From contig JAPMXV010000012.1 of the NCBI GenBank assembly GCA_026936335.1, positions 62,001-126,000 of the forward strand: DNA of 64,000 nt, given 5' to 3'. The notes under the pieces are model-generated. The model saw only the letters and a program-made list of their open reading frames with translations. It searched no databases and was not told the DNA's origin. The DNA comes from Mantamonas sphyraenae. Lineage: Eukaryota > CRuMs > Mantamonadidae. The position numbers and the translations under genes were made by a program. Shown in pieces: positions 50,386 through 61,100 of this stretch (within the stretch, counting starts at the first letter, position 1; every line of letters starts with the position of its first letter).

Positions 50386-51284
50386 CCCGTGACCACAATG
50401 AAGCGCTTCAACTTGCCTGAACAGGCACCACACTCTGTGGGCACCTCGTTGACGGCGTAAGAGGATTCGCAATAATCACAGGTGATGGAGGGCCAGCTGA
50501 GGTTGTTGCCGTCGCCTTCCACGGGCTCCTCCAGTGGCTTGAGGACAAAGCAGTGCCTGGACTCGCCCGCACGCACTTGTTCAATGTCAAAGTAGCGCAC
50601 GTGGCCGTCGAGAGCTCGCTGTGGATCCTCCTCCTCTCCTTGGTCGTCGCTTTGGGTCGTGCCGGATTCCTTCGATTCCTTCGTTTCACTCGCAAACATG
50701 GAGGCGCCGAATCCTCGGTCGGCGGCCGCGGTGGTGTCACGTCGCACACGCCCTGTGTTGAGCAGGTGGACCATGTCACATGCATTGGTGGGCACAATGA
50801 GCACACGTCCCGTGCCCTTGCGCACCACGCGGTGCAGTTCGCCAAAGTAGGCGCCGATGCGCTCGTGTGCCTTTCCGTTGACAAAGCAGTCCAGACATCC
50901 CTTGTCCAACACATAATCCTGCGATCCACTCTCGATGCCTTCCATATTTGTTGCGTCCATCACTTTGTACGCCACGTTCAACCCCTGCTCCTTGGCGTCG
51001 GCGGCCAGGAACGAGATGGCATGTTGCGAAAAGTCGATCCCTGTGCAACCTTGCATGCCATGCTCCTCGCACAACTGCTTCAGGATAGGAGCCACTCCAC
51101 ATCCCACGTCCAACACACGGCTTTCGGTGTTCCCATTGGCCATGCGCACCACGTTGTTGACCAGGAGATCCCCGGCCGAGTACCAATCGTAGTAGTCTTC
51201 CACACCACCCTCGCCATCGTCATCATGGAAGTGTTCCCAGTATTCCGGTTCATTGAATGTGTACTTGTCCTCAAAGTCAGACAT
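50376..51284 (-). CDS. Class I SAM-dependent methyltransferase, EEF1AKMT4/METTL13-like, with C-terminal zinc-ribbon-like motif
   Basis: 302 aa from MSDFEDKYTFNEPEYWEHF; a longer start at 51383 would overlap the divergent gene. YWEHF and YYDWYSAGDLL match the N-terminal signature of lysine methyltransferases acting on eEF1A. SAM-binding motif I is VLDVGCGVAPIL; GIDFSQHAISFL and DYVLDKGCLDCF follow. The C-terminus adds CDYCESSYAVNEVPTECGAC, four cysteines in two CxxC pairs that could bind zinc and are unusual for the family. Substrate is inferred by family resemblance only. The stop lies inside the last codons of the convergent synergin-like gene. Confidence 0.86.
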   Translation of the reverse strand: MSDFEDKYTFNEPEYWEHFHDDDGEGGVEDYYDWYSAGDLLVNNVVRMANGNTESRVLDVGCGVAPILKQLCEEHGMQGCTGIDFSQHAISFLAADAKEQGLNVAYKVMDATNMEGIESGSQDYVLDKGCLDCFVNGKAHERIGAYFGELHRVVRKGTGRVLIVPTNACDMVHLLNTGRVRRDTTAAADRGFGASMFASETKESKESGTTQSDDQGEEEDPQRALDGHVRYFDIEQVRAGESRHCFVLKPLEEPVEGDGNNLSWPSITCDYCESSYAVNEVPTECGACSGKLKRFIVVTGHF

Positions 51285-51399
51285 GGGAAGTTGCAGTGGC
51301 TCCTCCTCCGTTGCCAAACCAAACCAATTTTTACATAGATACGCATGGTGAGTGCTGTCTCCCCCATACTGTGTGACTCCCATGGTACTTACTCACTCC

Positions 51400-52078
51400 A
51401 TGAACCCTTTGCCACAGTCGCTGCTGCACGAAGAAGACGTGGAGCTGACCAGCACCCAGCGAAGCGAGTACGCGCACGTCGAACCGGAACGCAAAAAGAT
51501 CGCACCGCGTCGTGCCATGAGGCAACAATCCATGATGGAACAAGCAAAGTGAGTGTGAACCTGCCATACAGTGCCTGCTTGGCACCGTGTGTTGTCTGCA
51601 AACGCTGGCGTGCCACGCACGGCTGTGCCGTTTTGGGGTGGCGCGCTGTGCAACGACGACAACGGAAAACGGCAGTCGGAAACACGGCCCGTGGCCGCCA
51701 GCCAGAGCCAGAATGAGAGCCAGAATGACTGACACGTGTGGCCCCGTGTGTGTGTGTGTACGTGTGTGTATGTGTGGAACTGCGCCCACCCTGTGCAGGG
51801 CTCTGGCCGAAGCGGAGTTTCAGGAGATTCTGGAGCGGGAAAACGGAGAGATCGAAAGTGGCACGACGGCACAGGCTGCGTTCGGGTCGGGCCCCAGCAA
51901 GGAGGAGGAGTATGAAGCTGCGTTGCAGTTGCTCCAGGGCTCCACACCTTACTACCTCCAACCCGCCATCACCACATGGGACAAGGAGGGCACTCAGGCG
52001 TCGTTTGGACGCAGCACAGGGTTCTCCAAGCCCATCACCGAGGCCAGCGTGGACAAAAAGTTTGCAGATGACGAATAG
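51400..52078 (+). CDS. Small unknown protein (142 aa)
   Basis: Exons 51400-51548 and 51799-52078, in frame across a 250-nt intron (gtgagt...cag). The product begins MNPLPQSLLHEEDVELTSTQ and ends FGRSTGFSKPITEASVDKK followed by FADDE. It is hydrophilic, with a short helix (ALAEAEFQEILERENGE). The ending loosely recalls small microtubule inner or ciliary proteins, but I cannot name a family. An alternative in-frame ATG lies at 51382. It is divergent from the methyltransferase gene. Confidence 0.65.
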
Positions 52079-52218
52079 AGGGGGTAAAACAGTCATCCAC
52101 TGTCACCATTGAAATGCTGTGTGTGTTTGTGTGTGTGTGCGTTGGTGTTTCCAATTCCATTCCTGTGTTGCATCCCTCTGTCTGCGCGGCACACTGTCGG
52201 TGATGGATGACCAGTGCA

Positions 52219-53325
52219 TCACTCCATGACCCAGCCGTGGCTGACGACAAGGGTCTGGCCCGTAAAGGCCTTTGTGCCGTGGCCGGCAAAGAAGAGGAAG
52301 GCTTCCGAGACGTCGTCGACGGTGGAAAACTCGGTGTCGACAGTGTCCTTGAGTGCCACCTTGGTAATGACGTCTTCCTGACTGATGCCCAGTTTGGAAG
52401 CCTGTTCGGGGATCTGTTTGGCCACCAATGCACTCCAGGTGAAACCCGGGCACACCACATTGGCGGTGACTCCAAACTCCGCCCCCTCCTTGGCCACCAC
52501 CCTGCACAGACCCACGATTCCATGCTTGGCAGCACAGTATGGCGACTTGAGCACACTGGCCGTCTTGCTGTGCGTCGAACCCATGTAGATGATTCGTCCG
52601 CCACGTGTTTCTCCCTCCGCACACATCACACGCATCGCTGCACGTGTCACCAGGAACGATCCGTTCAGGTGCACGTCGATGATCTTCTTCCATTCTGGGT
52701 GGGTGCGTGGGGGGGGGCGTCGTTGTTTAGGTGACGTGTGTCAGCAATTAACCCACGAGGAGATCAGCTTTCGCTTTCTCTTCCCCCCTCTCACCGCACG
52801 TACCGCTGTACTCCAAATCCTTCACTGCGCTGATGTACTGGTGTCCTGCATTGCTCACCACAATGTCCAAATACCCAAACTTCTCCACCTGTGCTCTCAC
52901 ACACAGGCACCCGTGCGGCGTCAGTTCCTCCCTCTCCTCCGCACACCGATTTCTCCTCGGCTTTCCTCTTCAACACCACCCCATCCCCCCCGCCCCCCCA
53001 CACACACACCCCACACACCACGTACAATCTCATTGACACAAGCGTCGACGGCTTCCTCGTCCGTGACATCCATCTGCATAGCCAGGGCTGTGCCTCCCAA
53101 CTCTTCGATCTCCTTCACTGTCTCCTCCAGCGGCTCCACACGCCTGCCTGTCACCACCACAGTGGCTCCATGCACGGCAAACTTCAGTGCAATGCCCTTG
53201 CCAAGGCCCGTGCCACCACCCGTCACCAATGCCACCTTGCCCTCCAGGTTGTTCTCGTTGCTCTTCTTCAGCTCCCCTTCCTCCGGCACATACTTCATCA
53301 CGCTCTCATCCAATTGCTGTGACAT
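52219..53325 (-). CDS. Short-chain dehydrogenase, 3-hydroxybutyrate dehydrogenase-like
   Basis: NAD(P)-dependent SDR, 286 aa; exons 53325-53026, 52888-52804 and 52694-52219, both introns opening with gtacgt. The Rossmann glycine motif is TGGGTGLGKG, followed by TGRRVEPLEE, MDVTDEEA and the VVSNAGH (NAG) motif. The catalytic Ser is in YMGSTHSK and the YxxxK pair in SPYCAAKHG. The C-terminus GQTLVVSHGWVME matches the lid and end of bacterial-type 3-hydroxybutyrate dehydrogenases, which interconvert acetoacetate and 3-hydroxybutyrate. No peroxisomal SKL-type end or obvious transit peptide is seen. Exact substrate remains inferred. Confidence 0.88.
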
Positions 53326-53542
53326 CGTGTTTTCCCCTTGGTCTCGTGTGAACGGTGGAATGAGTTGCATGCTGTGTCGCTGTCAGCCCCTCGCGCCGCC
53401 AACCCAAATCGTGAGTTTTTCGGCACTGCTTCCGCCCCTTGCGGTTTTTTTTCCGCCAACCCCTGCACCACGCCCGTGTTTCCTGTGCTCACCCGCATGG
53501 TGTGCCGTGCAGAAGTACTTGTTACCCCTCGTTCTACTCGAC

Positions 53543-54232
53543 ATGTCGACCAAGAAGATCATCACCCCCGAGGTACGTCCACGTGACGGCGTTGAACGCA
53601 TGCGAGCGCGCCCATAGAGACTTCCATCCGTTTCTCCACGCCGTCCAGACCCTTGTGCTGACTCGTTCTCACCCCCATCGGACCCCACTCGCCTTGCCAC
53701 ACACCCTGCGCACCCCGCTCTGCATGTGTATGGTCCATCACCCTCCGTCCTGTCCATCGCCACAGCTCTACCCGCTCTTTGCTTGCATCGGTGCTGGTGT
53801 CGCCGCCTCTGGCTACATCATGTATCACAACTCCGTGAACCACCCGGATGTGTCGTACGTTGTTGCCACTATCATCGCCACGGCACACCCTTTGCCCATC
53901 CACAAGGGCCCCTTGTTGCTCCAGGCCGTTTGTGCGGAGCCTCGCCGCTCCATCGGTCCACTGCGTTTTCGTCCACTCCTCCCGTGCTGACACACACCCA
54001 CCGCAACACACACTCGTGCAATCCCTTCAACCCATTAGCATCAACAAGAGCGCCCCGATGCCCTTCCTCAACACCAACGAGAAGAACTACCAGCGTGCGT
54101 TTTCTTGCCCCGGAGCTTTTTTTCCCTCTCTTTCCACACCCGCTCACACTTCACCCCTCCCGCGCAGACTTTTACCGCTGGGACCCCGAGGAGTACAAGA
54201 AGAAGTTCTACAAGACTTACGAGGACGCTTGA
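53543..54232 (+). CDS. NDUFA4/B12D-like mini-protein of the respiratory chain (79 aa)
   Basis: Four tiny exons (53543-53572, 53766-53854, 54039-54094 and 54168-54232; 30, 89, 56 and 65 nt) join in frame into one short protein. It begins MSTKKIITPELYPLFA, has one hydrophobic helix (LFACIGAGVAASGYIMYH), then HPDVSINKS and a Tyr/Lys-rich end, KKKFYKTYEDA. The N-terminal helix followed by an 'NPDV-like' turn is the pattern of the B12D/NDUFA4 family, small inner-membrane subunits associated with cytochrome c oxidase. More than two thirds of the gene is intron, and no single frame would reveal it. Confidence 0.78.
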
Positions 54233-54371
54233 TTGCCAATGCAAGGCCTCTGGACGGAGAACAAAAGGATTTTCTGTCCTCCCCAAACCAAACCCTCATC
54301 GCCTCGCTTTTGCCCCCAGCACTCTCCTGCGCACTCTTGCCTCGTCGCCAAAGCTGCTGCTGCTTGGTTCG

Positions 54372-54403
<32 letters not shown>

Positions 54404-54412
54404 GTCTGCCCG

Positions 54413-57400
54413 TCATCCCGCATCGCCGCCATCCGGGTTGTCGGCGTCGTCGTCCTCCTCTTCTTCGTCGTCGTCTGTCCACTCGTCCTCGTCACTGCCC
54501 ACCTCACTCTCCTCGCCATCCACTTCCACCACAGCACGATGCACCATGGCTCGCAGCAGCGAGTCCACATACAACTCGATGGGCATGCCGCCTGTGGTGA
54601 GGCCGTTGCTACGTCTCACCAGTTGCTCCTCGCCCACCTTGCCCCTGCGTCGCCGTTCGTCGTCGCCACACCCACGCAACGCGGCAACCACCTCGCTCCC
54701 TTCCCGGTTCCCATCCACAATGCGCCACAGGAACACCGTGGACAGGTCGCCACCGCCAGCCACCAGCGATTCGTGGCTGCGTCGGTCACACCCCAGCCAT
54801 CGCAACACACGGCCGCCAAAGTCCTTCAGGTGCATGGGCACAATGGTCTTTACACGCGCGCCCGTCGTCACAGAATACACCTCCACCAGGTTGCCAAACA
54901 GCACGTACACGTAGTCGCTGCCCGTGTCTGCAAGCACGGGTGATGTGCCAAACCACGCATGCACCTCCCGCACGTTGCTCGGCACCCCAATGTTCACTCG
55001 CACTGGCTCCCACTTGCGCGTGCGAACGTTCAGCACCACCAACGAAAGACGTGCACGTTTCGGTGGGATCTCCTCGAAAAACACAAGCAGCGCAAGCTCG
55101 TAGCCACTCTGCAACAGTTCCGCACGCACCAGCTGACCACGACGTCGCACAGAACGATACCGTTGCCACGCCAATTCCACCAGCTTGCCACGTTCGTCGT
55201 ACGTACACACGGGAAACCGTTCTCCGTCCTGACCCGTACGCCGTCCGTTCACCTCCACCACCTCGGGCACAAACACACGTGTGCGTCGCCCTTGCCCATC
55301 GTTGCTGCTCGACACCCACTCCGCCAAACTCACGTCCCCTTCCACGTCAAACATACGCACCTGTTCCCGAACCTCCTCCTCCGCCCACTCCCCTCCGCTC
55401 ACATTCACACGCTTCCCTGCTCGCCACACGCATGTTGCACGCTTCTGTACAGGCGCAAATGCTGCCACGCTCAGGTCCACACGCATCTTCACACTCGGTT
55501 CCATCCATCCGAAACTGCTCTTTGCCCGCTCGCTGTACTCCCAAAGAAACACACGTCCGCGTTCGTCCACACTCACCATCTCCCCCACAAACTCCACAAA
55601 GCCCACAAACAGAACCCTGCTCTGGTGTGCCTTGAACATTTCGTGCTCCTGCCAACCATCCAGTGCCTCGTCGCTCCCCATCTCGGGCATCCCCCCCAGT
55701 CGCTTGCCAAACACCGCCTGTCCACTCATCGGTCCGTTCCACTTTACCACATCTCCGTTTGCCAGCCCACACATCACCGATGGCTGCGTCCCAAACAGCG
55801 TCATCGAATTGTGAAACGCCGTTGTTGCCACCCTCCCTGCTCCCTTGTCCACCACTGCATCCTGTTCCTCCTGTCCTTTCACCTTTCCCTTGCCCTTTGC
55901 CTTGCCTTTTCCCTTTCCCTTTCCCTTTCCGATTTCTCCCTTGTCCCCTTCCTCCTCCTCCTCCTCTTCGTATTTCCCCCCCGTCAAACTCTGCCCCACG
56001 CTCCGTGCCACCGTCGCCAGCGCCTCTGCGTCTGCTTCCAGTACACGTGTCATGGGCACAGCTTTGTCTTCCAGATTCGTGTCCCTCCCTGCCATGTACC
56101 CAGCATCCGGGTGCACACTCCACATCACCACTCCTGCTTCTCCAGCCACTCCTGCAATCTGCATGCTGTCCACACTCCAGCACAACTCCGTGCACGCCGT
56201 CTTTGGTCGTATTGTTTGTGCCTTTCGCTTCTTGATCCGCTCGTCCCACGACTTTGCAACACGCAGCGGCGTACCCTCGCTCCCCTCCTCCATCGAATAC
56301 ACGTACAGCTGCCCTTCGGTGTCGCAGCTCGCCATGTACTTGCCACACGGCGACACACTCGCACACGCCACACCTTTGCCATTGGCTGTCTTGAAGAACC
56401 GTGGCCGAAACTCCACCGACTGCAACCGTGTCAGCGCCCCCTCCCCCACCCCTCAGCGCACTTTACACACTCTCTCATCCCCTTACCTTCCAATACTCTG
56501 CTTCCAAAGCCCGATACTGTTGCATGGCAGGCGCCGAAAGCCTGCCAATGTCTTCCAGCGACAAGACAATCATATCCACGCCGTCGTCGTCCTCAAACAC
56601 GTCTGCGTCGCCGTCATCCTCGTCATCCATGGGGTCAAACACGTCATCCTTGGCCCGCTTGCCCCACAGACGTCCAAGCACCCCGCTGGACGAGCCCTTC
56701 CCTTTGGCAGCCTCCTCGAGGGCCGACGCCGTCATCCCGGCCGGCACCGCGCGCAGCACCCGCCGGCTGGGATCCTTGGCGCGTGTGTTGGCCATCTGTT
56801 GGTACACTTTGTACAACGTCTCCTGTTCGCTTCCCTTGGCCCTTGCCATGACGGGTCCCAGCAGCACCAGTTCGCTCAACCGACGAGCAAGTGCATCCTC
56901 CCACTGCACCTCCTCCACCACTTCTGCAGCCAACGCCTCCATCACCTCATCCAACATCTCCAAGCCTTGCAAACGCACCTCTGCCTCACGTACCTCCTCC
57001 TCACGTCGACCCACCAGCGCCTCTCCACGCAGTCGCCATCTTTCCTCCGCGGCCTCCACCTGCGCCATGCTCATCACAGGCACAACGCGTGCACTCAGCA
57101 TCTCTTCCACCGTGTGCCACACCAGCCCCTGCAGCCATTCCGCCACCCCACGTTGTCCTTCACGATACGAGTCCAATGCCCAGCGTCCATCGTAGCCACT
57201 GCTCCCTGCCTCGATGCCCGTACTCCTCTCCACATCCACCTCTCCCGTCCGTCTCGCTTCCGCATATTCCCGTTCCAACCGTTCCAGTTCCTCTTCCAAT
57301 GTCGGCACGTTGGCCGCCGCCCAAGCCAGCGCCGCCTCGACGCTCAACTCTTCTTCCTCGTGCTCCGTCTCCTTCTCCGCCGTCTCTTCCTCTCCTTCCT

Positions 57401-57947
57401 GCTCGCCATCCTTCCCATTTGCGTCTGACGTCTCCTTCTTGTCCGTTTGCACCACTTCATTCCCCAGTTCGTCCACATACGCCAGTGGCTGGAGCATGTG
57501 TTGTCGCTGAGCCAGCAACGCGGCACGCTCCTTCGCCAGTGCCTCCCGTTTGGCCCTCCAGCCTTCTCTCTTCACTTCCAGGCTGCGATTGCGCTCTTCG
57601 ATGACTTCTTGCACCCCAAGCTGTCGTTTCAGGTGCTCCTGCATCATGGTCATCTCCTGCTCCTCCAGCAAGGCAAGCACTTCCTTGCTGTGTGCCATGG
57701 CTGCTTCCACCGACGATCCATACGTCGCCTCCCGTTGTGCCATCTCCTCTTCGATCACTCGCATCGTCCGTTCCTGCTCCTCCATCAGCAGTTCCACCTC
57801 CCGCCGTTGTGCTGCCACCCGCTCCACCTCCAGCCGTTTCCACGCCAATTGCTCCAGCCTCTGGTCCAATGTCCGTTGTGCCACCTGTGCATTCAACGCT
57901 TCCTCCGCTCGGCGTAGTTCCTCCACCCGTTTGCGTGTCGCAGACAT
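54413..57947 (-). CDS. Coiled-coil and beta-propeller-like (WD40-type) protein, unknown role
   Basis: 1,155 aa; exons 57947-56487 and 56419-54413 separated by a 67-nt intron. The first ~240 residues are a Glu/Arg/Gln coiled coil (RKRVEELRRAEEALNAQ onwards), followed by more helical, acidic sequence. Exon 2 has propeller-like strands: ACASVSPCGKYMASCDTEGQ, ELCWSVDSMQIAGVAGEAG, SVMCGLANGDVVKWNG and MVSVDERGRVFLWEY. A Lys-Gly repeat (GKGKGKGKAKGKGKVKG) is inserted between blades. The end is strongly acidic. The blades lack classic WD dipeptides, so the fold is inferred. No orthologue recognised. Confidence 0.78.
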
Positions 57948-58153
57948 GGCACCGGCGAGTCAGGAACGCCAAGAGTTGGTTTGCTCGAACCCGGGCCGCC
58001 AAACCGGTCCCCCTCTTCCAACATGTCGTCTTCATGTGACTCGCTGTGTCTTGTGTTGTGCTACAATCCTGCACGCGTCACCGTGCGGCTTCAGGCGCGT
58101 GTGGCTGTCTCTGCACGCAGCCACACGCGCACCCAACCAAAAACTCAGTGCCC
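57948..58153. promoter_or_regulatory. 206-bp divergent interval
   Basis: Lies between the coiled-coil/propeller gene (minus) and the LamG/filamin-repeat gene (plus). Pyrimidine-rich near the latter's start; no specific element recognised. Confidence 0.4.
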
Positions 58154-61100
58154 ATGAGCTTGCGACTTTTTGCCGCTCTGCTTGCCATTGCTTTGGCAAC
58201 CAGCATGGTTTCCGCACAAACATACACATCACGGTACACCACCGGCCAGCGAGCAGTCTATCTGTTCGACGGCACTGGCAGTACCCTCACCGACGCCACG
58301 GGCAACCTGGACCTCACCCATCACAAACGGCGCTGCTCTCACCCGTACTGACGGCATCAGTGTCGACTACTCTTCCGACACAAACAAAAACAACGCCAAA
58401 TCGGCCACCTCCACCTTCAACTCGGACGGCGCCTGTATGTGATCCTCCCGCCTTGTGTTTTGCCTGGCTCGTTTCCGCCGACATTTGCCTTTTGGATTTG
58501 CTCAGAGACGAATTTCCCTCGCTCCCGCCGTTTTCCGTCCTGAGCCTGCCATGCACGCCAAGCCCATCTGCACGTCCTTGCCACCATCTGCTCACACACA
58601 CACACCACCCGTGCACGCAGTCACACACAACACCACCGGTCTCAGTGTCGAGGTGTTGCTCAAGGCGACCTCGCTCAGCGAGGAAGGCATTATTTTTGCC
58701 GCGCACGCAGACGCTGGTAACTTTTGCCCTTCCTTCCGCCACACACGCCTCCTTGTGCCCTTTCGGCACCGCCTCTGTGTTTGACACGTGCATACTCACA
58801 CATTGGGCCTGGCTACAGCGTGCGAGACGGGCGTCTTTACGCTCAAGCAGGTCAACCAGGACATCCACTTCATCACCAATCTGGACTCGTGCTCCGCAGG
58901 CAACCAGGCCTGCGGCAGTGGTTCCTGCGTCACCGGCGTGTTCACAAACGTCATCACATCCACAACCACCATGTACCACCTGGTCGCTGTTCAGACCCTG
59001 GCTGCTGCAGGTGCTTCCACAAAGACGCTGTTTGTCAACGGTGTCCAGCATGGTGAGCATTCAAGCCTGGGCGCGTTTTCCCCTCTTCCCATTGCCGCCC
59101 TTTTGCCGGCTCCAGCCCATGCCTCTCCCTGTGCCACAACTCCTCCTGTCTAACACGCAATCAATGCACACGCTGCGCCCATCTGCATCTTGTCCTGCCT
59201 TGCCATTCCCCGTCCACAGCCCAGGTCACGCTTTCCGACAACGGGACCGCATTGACCTGGAGCGCCACCGGCGCACAGCCCGTGGCCATGTGGAGCTATG
59301 TCGGCACAAACACCAACTCTCTCAGTTGGCAGGGCACCATCTTTCAGGCTGGTATCTACGCAAGCAGCATGTCACTGGCCAACGCCCTCCAGAATTACCA
59401 AGTATGTGCGCGCCCTTGCTTTTCTTTCTTTCCTTCCTGTTTCTCTTCCGTTTCCTGCCCTCTGTGCGCCTTGGCCCGCTGCAATACTTTGTCCTCCACG
59501 TCCGCACGGCTGCTTGCGAGCTGGCACATGCCTCCGCAATTGTTTTCCGCCTGCATGTGGCCTGCAATCCCGTCGGGTAACGCAAAGCGCCCGCCGGCGT
59601 CTTTGCAAACCTGCCGTTTCTGCGTTTCTCCGCCGAGTAACCACCCGTGTGAGAGGTTCTCACACCGCCCAACCTCCTTTCCACACAGAACTACTGGTAC
59701 CGCAAGGCCTTTACACAGGCCCTCACAGGCCTCACGCTCGCATACAGCACCACAGCCTCCGTTTCGGTCGGCATGACGCTGTCCAGCCAGGCCCTGGACC
59801 GCTTCTCCCTGCCTGTCTCTGTGCAGCTCACCAGCCTGCCCTCAAAGGGTTCTCTCTACGAGGCCGGTGTCCTTATTTCTTCCACGGGCACGTACACCAA
59901 CGAGTCGTACACCTACCTCTCGCCCTCGACGGTCAACACCACATTCACCTATCGCCTCACCAACGGCGAGGGAAGCTCCATCGAGCAGACCGTCGTCCTC
60001 AACGTCACCGAGCGCTTCAGTGATCCCACGCAAACCTCGCTTTCCTTCAACAACGGAGCAGGCACCACCGTGGCCGCGGGCTCGATTTTCCCCGTCAACA
60101 TCACTGCCAAGTACAGCGACGGAAGCGCCGTGTCTGGAGAGGCTTCTCCAACTGCAGACACCTACATTTGTCGCATCACAGGCTTCACCGACGTCACTGC
60201 CACACGCACAGCCAACTCGGCCAACTACCAGTGCTCGTACAACATCACCGTCGCCGGCAGCTATTCCTTGGCTGTCCTCAAGGACGGCACCACCGCCATC
60301 AGCAACTCGCCGCAGGCATTCACAGTCGCACCCAACACTGCCTCTGCTGCACACACCGTCATCATCGACGCCAGCGGCTACACAGGGGCACAGGGTGTCA
60401 CCGACGGCGTGGCACGCACCTTCCTTGTGCAGGCTCGTGACGCCTTTAGCAACAACCTCACCGACACCAGCACGGTGTTTGCAGCTACCTTGACGCACAC
60501 TGCCACCTCGACCAACGTGCCCGTTGCTTTCACAGCACACAGCGCATCCATTGGTATTCAGCAGGCGACATACAACGCGACCATCAGCGGTGCGTACACA
60601 ATTACGGTGACTGCAGGTGGTCAGCAGCTGTCCACCATCGCTGCAGGTGCGCCCACATTCAACCCGGGTCCCGTCGCTCTCGGCAGCATCCGTGTGCTGG
60701 ACACGAGTGGCTACACGGGAGCACAGGGTGTCACGGACGGCGTTGTGCGCACATTCACTGTGCAGGCACGCGACAAGTTTGCCAACAACCTGACCGACAC
60801 CAGCACGGTGTTCGCAGCCACCCTGACACACACGGCAACCACTACCAACGTACCTGTCGCATTCACCGACCTGACTGTGCTTTCTGGCATTGAGCAGGCC
60901 ACATACAACGCGACCATCAGCGGCGCGTACACTCTGACGGTGACTGCTGGCGGCCAGCAGCTGACGAGTGTGGCTGCAGGTGCGCCCACCTTCAACCCGG
61001 GACCCGTTGCTCTCGGCAGCATCCGTGTGCTGGACGCAAGTGGCTACACGGGAGCACAGGGTGTCACGGACGGCGTTGTGCGCACATTCACTGTGCAGGC

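Noticed and set aside
55905-55935. Interstitial telomere-like CCCTTT repeat
   Set aside because: It lies inside the coding Lys-Gly repeat of the coiled-coil/propeller gene and varies in unit; no telomere context.
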